From Endomicrobium sp. (GTDB lineage: Bacteria; Elusimicrobiota; Endomicrobiia; Endomicrobiales; Endomicrobiaceae), in assembly GCA_031260765.1 (NCBI GenBank), contig JAISKX010000213.1, forward strand, positions 1 through 12,760: 12,760 nt of DNA, given 5' to 3'. The stretch's first letter is position 1, and each line of letters opens with the position of its first letter. A program made the translations under genes and the position numbers. The notes below the pieces were generated by a model, which was not told the DNA's origin, did not search any database, and saw nothing but the letters and a program-made list of their open reading frames with translations. This document shows positions 7,282 to 12,760 of the stretch, one piece after another.

Positions 7282-8316
7282 ATGAGATTGACTGCATCTG
7301 AAATAGCAAAAATAACAGACGGGGAAATTGTGGGCGGCGGCGCCGAGATTATAATAGGCGCCAATGGGCTAAATGAAGCGTCCGAAGGAGATATTTCTTT
7401 TTTGGGCAATATGAAATATCTATCCGACGCTATAGGCACAAAAGCCGGCGCGCTTTTTATCTCTAAAGATTGTGATATTTCTCAATTTCAAAATAAAACC
7501 ATTATAAAGGTAGAAAATCCTCAATATGCTTACGGCATTATTCTGGGCATAATAGACAAAGAAAGAATAGCGTCTTATAAACCGCAAATTTCTGAAAACG
7601 CTTGTATATCTGACAAAGCTCAAATAGGTCAAGCCGTATATATAGGAAGCGCGGCGGTGATTGAGGCTGGCGCTCAAATTGGAAACAATTCAAGAATTTT
7701 TCCGAATGTTTATATAGGGCAAAATTCTAAAATCGGCAAAGACTGTATTATTTATCCAAATGTAGTTATCCGAGAAAATGTTTCAATAGGCGATAGAGTC
7801 ATTATTCAACCGGGCGTAATAATAGGAGGAGATGGTTTTGGTTTTGCCGCTATTGAAGGGAAAAATCAAAAGATACCTCAAATAGGCGGAGTTGAAATCG
7901 GCGATGATGTTGAAATCGGCTCAAATACTGCCATAGATAGAGCGACCACCGACGCTACAAGAATAGGCAAAGGCACAAAGATAGATAATTTAGTGATGAT
8001 AGCGCACAATGTTCAAATAGGCGAGAATTGCATAATCGTAGCTCAAGCGGGCATTTCAGGCTCTACAAAAATTGGAAATAATGTGATAGTCGGCGGGCAA
8101 ACCGGCATAGCGGGGCATTTAAAAATAGGCAATAATGTTATGATTTCTTCTCAATCCGGCATTTCAGGCGATATTGAAGATGGCAAAAAGATGGGCGGAA
8201 ATCCTATGTCTGAGTTAGGTCATAGCATAAGAGCAAGAGCTTTGATTAGAAAATTGCCTGAAATTTATCAAGATATAAGAAATTTAAAAAACAAAATAGA
8301 AAACAAGGGAAAATAA
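7282..8316 (+). CDS. lpxD: UDP-3-O-acylglucosamine N-acyltransferase LpxD
   Basis: LpxD transfers a 3-hydroxyacyl chain from ACP to the amine of UDP-3-O-acyl-glucosamine, the third step of lipid A synthesis. The 344 residues fit the family. An N-terminal uridine-binding domain (1-98, with [11 protein letters not shown] at 39-49) is followed by a long left-handed beta helix of hexapeptide repeats (about 100-300) and a C-terminal helix. GGDGFGFA (182-189) and the block around H242 in AHNVQIG identify LpxD. H242 corresponds to the catalytic histidine of E. coli LpxD, H239. The gene starts 11 bases after bamA, with AGGA right behind the bamA stop. Confidence 0.96.
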   Translation: MRLTASEIAKITDGEIVGGGAEIIIGANGLNEASEGDISFLGNMKYLSDAIGTKAGALFISKDCDISQFQNKTIIKVENPQYAYGIILGIIDKERIASYKPQISENACISDKAQIGQAVYIGSAAVIEAGAQIGNNSRIFPNVYIGQNSKIGKDCIIYPNVVIRENVSIGDRVIIQPGVIIGGDGFGFAAIEGKNQKIPQIGGVEIGDDVEIGSNTAIDRATTDATRIGKGTKIDNLVMIAHNVQIGENCIIVAQAGISGSTKIGNNVIVGGQTGIAGHLKIGNNVMISSQSGISGDIEDGKKMGGNPMSELGHSIRARALIRKLPEIYQDIRNLKNKIENKGK

Positions 8317-9168
8317 GTGGAAAAACAAACTACAATTTCAAAAGATACCGCAGTTTCAGGCATAGGTTTGCATACTGGTAAAAACAGTAAAGTTGTTTTT
8401 AAACCCGCCCAAGCAAATACCGGAATAAAATTTATTAGAGTTGACCTCCCTAAAAAAACAGAAATCAAAGCTGATTGGACAAATGCGCAAGGAATTCACG
8501 CCGTCCGCGGCAGCGTGATTGCAAAAAACGGCGCGGAAATTTCCACCATAGAACATATAATGGCTTGCCTGCATTCATTTGCTATAGACAATGTCATAAT
8601 AGAAATCAATAGCGCCGAGCCTCCAATTCTTGACGGCAGCGCCCTTGAATTTGCCAATGCTCTTGTAAAAGCCGGAGTTCAAGAATTGGATTGTCCAAGG
8701 GAATATTTTATTATAGACGAGCCTTTTGATTTTAAAATAGAAAAAACAAAATATTCTGCCGCGCCCAATGATAGACTTGCAATAGATTGCGCGATAGGGT
8801 TTGACCATCCATTTTTAAAATATCAGCATTTGATTATTGACAGCATAGATAGAGATAATTTCATAAAAGAAATCGCGCCTGCAAAAACTTTTTGTTTTGA
8901 TTTTGAAATAGAATATCTCCAACAACATAATTTGTCGCTTGGCGGCTCTTTTGATAATGCCGTAGTGATAGGAGCGCAAGGAATTTTAAATAAGCAGCCT
9001 CTAAGGTATCAAGATGAATTTGTCCGTCATAAAATTTTAGATTTGATAGGCGATTTGTATTTAGCCGGAAAACCCATAAAAGCAAAGATTATAGCTGATA
9101 AGCCGGGACATCAAAACAATATAAGTTTTGTAAAAGAATTAATAAAAAAAGCAAGAATCGGAGGATAA
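8317..9168 (+). CDS. lpxC: UDP-3-O-acyl-N-acetylglucosamine deacetylase LpxC
   Basis: LpxC is the zinc amidase that removes the N-acetyl group of UDP-3-O-acyl-GlcNAc, the committed step of lipid A synthesis. Key residues are in place with nearly the same numbers as in E. coli: E79-H80 in STIEHIMACL, T191 in AKTF, H238 with D242 and D246 in FVRHKILDLIGD, and H265 in PGHQNN. The 283 residues are slightly below the usual length of about 300, with a short C-terminus. The start is GTG, directly joined to the lpxD stop (TAA then GTG). AAGGGA at 8305-8310 inside the end of lpxD is the ribosome binding site. The zero gap and weaker start suggest translational coupling to lpxD. Confidence 0.96.
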   Translation: MEKQTTISKDTAVSGIGLHTGKNSKVVFKPAQANTGIKFIRVDLPKKTEIKADWTNAQGIHAVRGSVIAKNGAEISTIEHIMACLHSFAIDNVIIEINSAEPPILDGSALEFANALVKAGVQELDCPREYFIIDEPFDFKIEKTKYSAAPNDRLAIDCAIGFDHPFLKYQHLIIDSIDRDNFIKEIAPAKTFCFDFEIEYLQQHNLSLGGSFDNAVVIGAQGILNKQPLRYQDEFVRHKILDLIGDLYLAGKPIKAKIIADKPGHQNNISFVKELIKKARIGG

Positions 9169-9169
9169 A

Positions 9170-9634
9170 ATGGATGAAATTAAAAGCGGAGAAAAAATTT
9201 TAACGCATGAGGATATTTTAAAAATCATTCCTCATAGATATCCCTTTTTGATGATTGACAAAGTTAAAATCAATTCAAATGAGCCTTTAAAGGCGGTGGG
9301 ATATAAATGCGTCAGCGGAAATGAGGGTTTTTTTCAGGGACATTTTCCTAATGCGCCGATAATGCCGGGAGCTTTGATTGTTGAGTCTATGGCTCAGACT
9401 TCGTGCGTGATGTTTTTAGCAAAACCCGAATGGAAAGGCAGGCTCGCATATTTTATGACTATAGACAGCGCTAAATTTAGACAGCCTGTTAAACCCGGCG
9501 ATTTATTGGAGCTTAGCGTGGAAACGCTCAAATGGGTCGGCAGACGCGGGAAAGTCAGAGGCGAAGCTTTTGTTGACGGCAAACTTGTCGCAGAGGCTGA
9601 ATTTATGTTTATGATTGTGGATAAGCCCGAATAA
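9170..9634 (+). CDS. fabZ: 3-hydroxyacyl-ACP dehydratase FabZ
   Basis: FabZ dehydrates (R)-3-hydroxyacyl-ACP in fatty acid elongation. It thereby competes with LpxA and LpxD for the same acyl donor, which explains its place inside lpx operons. The single hot-dog domain of 154 residues has PHRYPFLMIDKV (21-32), the catalytic H58 in GHFPNAPIMPG, and E72 in VESMAQTS. The ATG lies one base after the lpxC stop, and its ribosome binding site GGAGG (9160-9164) is inside the last lpxC codons. This near-fusion recalls the LpxC-FabZ fusion proteins of Bacteroidetes, but here a stop codon separates the two. Confidence 0.96.
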   Translation: MDEIKSGEKILTHEDILKIIPHRYPFLMIDKVKINSNEPLKAVGYKCVSGNEGFFQGHFPNAPIMPGALIVESMAQTSCVMFLAKPEWKGRLAYFMTIDSAKFRQPVKPGDLLELSVETLKWVGRRGKVRGEAFVDGKLVAEAEFMFMIVDKPE

Positions 9635-9650
9635 TGAATAAGAGGGTAAA

Positions 9651-10418
9651 ATGAATTTAATACATCAAACGGCAGTGATAGATAAAGACGCTCAGATAGA
9701 CGATAATGTTGAGATAGGTCCTTATACAATCATAGGTCCAAAAACAAAAATCAAAAGCGGGACGAAAATTCATGGACAAGCCGTAATTGAATATGCAGAA
9801 ATCGGCGCAAATTGCGAGATTTTCAATTTCTCATCTATTGGTAAAAGACCGCAGGATTTAAAGTATAAAGGCGAAGAAACTTTTGCTATTATCGGCGACG
9901 GCACAACGGTGAGAGAATGCGCGACAATAAACAGAGGAACGGCTGCCGCCGGCAAAACTATAATCGGGAAGAATTGTCTTATAATGGCTTGTTCTCACAC
10001 TGCGCATGATTGCATTATCGGCGATGGAGTAATTTTAGGTTATTCAACCGGTATTGCCGGACATGTTGAAATAGGCGATTATGCAATTTTAAGCGCTAGT
10101 ATAGGAATTCATCAATTTTGCAAGATAGGAAAACATTCAATGATTAGCGGCGGCGCTGTTGTGGTTATGGATATTATTCCCTATGCTACCGCCCAAGGCG
10201 ATAGAGCTTCTCTTGTCGGGCTTAATATTATCGGTATGAAAAGAAGCAAAATGAAGCTTGCTGAAATTGAAATCATAAAAGACGCTTATAAAACTTTATT
10301 TATGTCTCAGCTCGCTTTGGAAGACGCTTTGGATAAATTGAAAAATAATGCTTCTGTCCAAGTTCAAGAAATAATATCTTTCATCAAAAATTCTCAAAGA
10401 GGAATAACAAGACCATGA
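9651..10418 (+). CDS. lpxA: UDP-GlcNAc O-acyltransferase LpxA, copy 1
   Basis: LpxA starts lipid A synthesis by moving a 3-hydroxyacyl chain from ACP to position 3 of UDP-GlcNAc. The 255 residues form a left-handed beta helix of hexapeptide repeats plus a C-terminal helical part (about 190-255). Aligned by eye to E. coli LpxA, it keeps H116 and H119 (E. coli H122 and catalytic H125), H138 (H144), H154 (H160), K71 (K76) and R198 (R204). It also has G167 at the acyl-length ruler position (G173), as in C14-selective E. coli LpxA. This is the more conventional of the two copies. GAGGG at 9642-9646 precedes the ATG. Its last four bases overlap the start of copy 2. Confidence 0.93.
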   Translation: MNLIHQTAVIDKDAQIDDNVEIGPYTIIGPKTKIKSGTKIHGQAVIEYAEIGANCEIFNFSSIGKRPQDLKYKGEETFAIIGDGTTVRECATINRGTAAAGKTIIGKNCLIMACSHTAHDCIIGDGVILGYSTGIAGHVEIGDYAILSASIGIHQFCKIGKHSMISGGAVVVMDIIPYATAQGDRASLVGLNIIGMKRSKMKLAEIEIIKDAYKTLFMSQLALEDALDKLKNNASVQVQEIISFIKNSQRGITRP

Positions 10419-11176
10419 TAGATAAAAGCGCGGTAATAGATGCTGATGCAAAAATTGAAAAAGATGTTTTTATAGGACCCTATACGGTAATCGGCAAAGA
10501 TGTCATTATAAGAGCCGGCGCCGTCATAGGGTCTAATTGTTATATAGAACATTCTGAAATCGGCGCAAAATGCAAATTGTCAAATTCAGTTTCGGTTGGA
10601 ACTCCTCCGCAGGATTTGAGTTATAAAGACCAAAGCACAAGAGCATATATCGGCGATGGGACTATATTGAGAGAATTCGTTTCAATAAATAGAGGCAGTA
10701 AGACTGATAAAACTATCATAGGTAAAAATTGTTATTTTATGGCTTGCACTCATGCGGCGCATGATACAAGAGTCGGCGATAATGTTGTTTTAGTAAATGG
10801 TTCGGCTTTGGGGGGGCATGTTGAAGTTTATGACAATGCTTTTGTCGGAGGCATAGTAGGCGTTCATCAATTTACAAGAATAGGCAAGGGCGCGATGTTG
10901 GGCGCAAATTCTATGGTCGGCATGGATATTATTCCCTATGCGACTGCTTCAGGTCAGAGAGCTGTAATAGAAGGATTAAATCTCGTCGGCATGAGAAGAA
11001 GGGGTATGAATGCTCAGCAAATCAAAGAAGTCAAAGAGGCTTATAAAATTCTTTTTTCGTCAAAACTCCTTTTAAAGGACGCTATGGCTGAACTTGAAAA
11101 AATTTCTTCTCCTTTTGTCCAAGATATAGTTGATTTCATCAAAGGTTCCAAACGCTCTATAGCAAGACCATTATAG
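10415..11176 (+). CDS. lpxA: LpxA-family acyltransferase, copy 2 (tandem paralogue)
   Basis: This 253-residue hexapeptide-repeat acyltransferase is homologous end to end with the preceding LpxA. The overlap is ATGA, so translation is probably coupled. The catalytic histidines are intact: H113 and H116 (E. coli H122 and H125), H135 (H144), H151 (H160), with R195 at R204. It differs from copy 1 at two known functional positions: S69 replaces the lysine matching K76, and A164 replaces the glycine matching the G173 acyl ruler. It is clearly an active-looking LpxA-family enzyme. It may use a different acyl chain or sugar nucleotide than copy 1, for example UDP-3-amino-GlcNAc, but this is inference. 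AGAGGA at 10398-10403 is the likely ribosome binding site. One 20-base block is identical between the copies. Confidence 0.88.
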   Translation: MIDKSAVIDADAKIEKDVFIGPYTVIGKDVIIRAGAVIGSNCYIEHSEIGAKCKLSNSVSVGTPPQDLSYKDQSTRAYIGDGTILREFVSINRGSKTDKTIIGKNCYFMACTHAAHDTRVGDNVVLVNGSALGGHVEVYDNAFVGGIVGVHQFTRIGKGAMLGANSMVGMDIIPYATASGQRAVIEGLNLVGMRRRGMNAQQIKEVKEAYKILFSSKLLLKDAMAELEKISSPFVQDIVDFIKGSKRSIARPL

Positions 11177-11184
11177 GAAAACAA

Positions 11185-11985
11185 ATGCAAAATATAGGTT
11201 TAATCGCAGGAAACGGCAGATTCCCTTTTTTAGCGGCTCAAGGGATAAGAAATGCAGGCAATAAGGTAATATGCGTTGCGCTGAAAGAAGAAGCGGATAA
11301 AGAGCTTGAAGAATTTTGTGATAAATTTTTTGTCCTATCCATAGGCAAATTTCAAAAAATTTTAGACAGTTTTAAAAATGAAGGCGTTCATGATGTGATT
11401 ATGGCTGGTCAGGTTAAGCATATAACAATATACTCTGCAATCTCTATGGATTTTCGCGCTATAAAAGTGATGGGCAAATTGTTAAATAAAAAAACAGACA
11501 CTATGCTTAAAACTTTCGCCGATGAATTTGAAAAAGACGGTATGCGCCTTGTTCCTTCTAATCTCTACTTAAAAGAATTTATGGCGAAAAAAGGCTTGAT
11601 TGCTGGGAAAACTCTTTCAGAAACAGAACAGCAAGATATTGATTTCGGTTTTAAAATGGCTAAATCTATTGCAGGTCTTGATATCGGACAGACTGTAGTT
11701 GTAAAAGATAGGTCTGTTCTTGCAGTTGAATCCGTAGAAGGAACGGATGAGTGCATTAAAAGGGCTTATGTTCTGGGCGGCAAAGGCGCGATGGTTTGTA
11801 AAGTTGCAAAGCCCAATCAAGATTTCAGATTTGATATTCCAGTAATAGGAACAAGAACGATAGAAACTTTAAAAGCAAATAAAGCAAGAGCAATGGCTAT
11901 AGAGGCGGACTCAACGCTGATTTTAGACATAGAAGAGGTCATAAAAAAAGCCAAAGACGCAGGCGTAACAATAATTGCTATATAA
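11185..11985 (+). CDS. lpxI: UDP-2,3-diacylglucosamine pyrophosphatase LpxI
   Basis: LpxI hydrolyses UDP-2,3-diacylglucosamine to lipid X and UMP, replacing the unrelated LpxH found in E. coli. The 266 residues match the DUF1009/LpxI family. The start IGLIAGNGRFPFL (4-16) is the family N-terminal signature, with MAGQVKH at 73-79. The C-terminal catalytic domain has VVVKDRSVLAVESVEGTD (171-188), KGAMVCKVAKPNQD (200-213) and RFDIPVIG (215-222). The acidic pair D213/D217 lies where the essential aspartate of Caulobacter LpxI is expected. The start follows lpxA copy 2 by eight bases, with AGGAAA overlapping that gene's stop codon. Its presence completes the path from UDP-GlcNAc to lipid X within this operon. 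Confidence 0.94.
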   Translation: MQNIGLIAGNGRFPFLAAQGIRNAGNKVICVALKEEADKELEEFCDKFFVLSIGKFQKILDSFKNEGVHDVIMAGQVKHITIYSAISMDFRAIKVMGKLLNKKTDTMLKTFADEFEKDGMRLVPSNLYLKEFMAKKGLIAGKTLSETEQQDIDFGFKMAKSIAGLDIGQTVVVKDRSVLAVESVEGTDECIKRAYVLGGKGAMVCKVAKPNQDFRFDIPVIGTRTIETLKANKARAMAIEADSTLILDIEEVIKKAKDAGVTIIAI

Positions 11986-11994
11986 GGAGATTTT

Positions 11995-12760
11995 ATGATT
12001 AACATAGCAGCCCCCGTAATAGGGGACAAAGAAAGACAACTCATAAATGAAGTTTTAGATTCAAGAATTCTCGCAAGCGGAAAATTTGTAGAAGAATTTG
12101 AAAATAGTTTTGCCTCATATTGCGGAACTAAGTTTGCTACCGCAAATGTCAACGGCACAGCCGCTTTGCATACGGCTCTTTTATCTTGCGGCATTAAAGC
12201 GGGCGATAAAGTCGCCACTACTTCTTTTTCTTTTATAGCCACAGCCAATTCAATTTTATTTTGCGGCGCGAAACCTGTTTTTGTTGACATCAATCCCGAA
12301 ACATTTAATATCAATCCAATAGAACTTGAAAAAAAATTAAAAAAAGAAAAAAACATCAAGGCTGTGATAATAGTTCATCTATACGGTTGTCCTTGCGATA
12401 TGGACGCTATTTTGCGTTTGAAGAAAAAATATAAATTTATTCTCATAGAAGATTGCGCTCAGGCTCACGGCGCGGAATTTAAAAATAAAAGAGTGGGCTC
12501 TTTCGGCGATGCCGGCGCTTTTTCTTTTTATGCCACTAAAAATATGATGACGGGCGAAGGCGGTATGGTCATTACAAATAGCGCTAAAACAGACAAAGCC
12601 TCAAAACAAATTGTAAATCACGGGCGCGCAGGACATTCCCAATTTACTTGTCTGGGGTATAATTTCAGAATGACAAATTTAGCCGCCGCCATAGGCATAG
12701 CCCAATTGGAACAACTTGACGAGTGGACAAAAAGACGCAATGAAAATGCCGCAAAATATA
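11995..12760 (+). CDS. DegT/DnrJ/EryC1/StrS-family PLP sugar aminotransferase, N-terminal part (3' end outside window)
   Basis: The frame is open from ATG 11995 to the window end, giving 255 residues of a protein that is normally about 370-400 long. GGAGA at 11986-11990, right after the lpxI stop, is its ribosome binding site. Family hallmarks are NGTAALHTAL (53-62), EDCAQAHGA (152-160) with the cofactor-binding D153, the PLP lysine K182 in YATKNMMTGEGG, and GYNFRMTNLAAAIG (221-234). These enzymes aminate keto-sugars bound to UDP or dTDP. The position nine bases behind lpxI, in a lipid A operon with two lpxA copies, suggests GnnB. GnnB, with the oxidoreductase GnnA, makes UDP-3-amino-GlcNAc for amide-linked lipid A. 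An O-antigen or capsule sugar aminotransferase is the alternative; sequence alone does not decide. Confidence 0.9.
   Translation, partial: MINIAAPVIGDKERQLINEVLDSRILASGKFVEEFENSFASYCGTKFATANVNGTAALHTALLSCGIKAGDKVATTSFSFIATANSILFCGAKPVFVDINPETFNINPIELEKKLKKEKNIKAVIIVHLYGCPCDMDAILRLKKKYKFILIEDCAQAHGAEFKNKRVGSFGDAGAFSFYATKNMMTGEGGMVITNSAKTDKASKQIVNHGRAGHSQFTCLGYNFRMTNLAAAIGIAQLEQLDEWTKRRNENAAKY

Noticed and set aside
7282..11176. Regularly spaced repeats suggesting a repeat array or CRISPR
   Set aside because: The periodic Ile-Gly codons come from hexapeptide repeats of the LpxD and LpxA beta helices. They are protein-level repeats, not DNA direct repeats with spacers.
11817..12359. Reverse-strand open frame of 180 codons over lpxI and the aminotransferase
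   Set aside because: It is low-complexity Phe/Ser/Ala-rich sequence antisense to two clearly conserved genes. The forward frame carries all the family motifs.

Overview
The window looks like a chromosomal segment of an A+T-rich Gram-negative (diderm) bacterium. It encodes BamA for outer-membrane protein assembly, lipid A enzymes, and a MacAB-type envelope-spanning exporter. No insertion sequence, phage gene, integrase, CRISPR array or plasmid function was seen. Codon use is A/T-rich with many ATA isoleucine codons. The use of LpxI instead of LpxH and the bamA-lpxD-lpxC-fabZ-lpxA-lpxI order suggest a non-enterobacterial lineage. An Elusimicrobia/Endomicrobia-like host is a guess from general gene content, not something the sequence proves.

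Left part (1-2540): the C-terminal part of a MacA/HlyD-type periplasmic adaptor, cut by the window start, followed by a full-length MacB ABC transporter. Together they form two of the three parts of an export pump; the TolC-like outer-membrane channel is not in the window.

Middle part (2541-4937): a possible promoter, a short DksA/TraR-family zinc-finger regulator, tRNA-Pro(CGG), apt (adenine salvage) and tRNA-Arg(CCU). These are packed with only 14-20 bases between them, so protein genes and tRNAs probably share a transcript. After a 146-base gap comes an HD-domain protein that matches the neck/body/tail half of a CCA-adding enzyme but has no nucleotidyltransferase head. Then comes tRNA-Gly(CCC). 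All three tRNAs have C at the wobble position, and none encodes its CCA end.

Right part (5000-12760): one tight operon, with gaps between -4 and +16 bases. It contains bamA, lpxD, lpxC, fabZ, two tandem lpxA paralogues, lpxI and the start of a DegT-family sugar aminotransferase cut by the window end. It covers BamA and the early lipid A pathway from UDP-GlcNAc to lipid X. FabZ draws on the same 3-hydroxyacyl-ACP pool as LpxA and LpxD.

The most interesting points are the doubled lpxA with different active-site residues, the aminotransferase next to it (possibly GnnB, for 3-amino-GlcNAc lipid A), the headless CCA-enzyme-like HD protein, and the mixed tRNA/mRNA cluster. The rest is ordinary, well-conserved housekeeping content.
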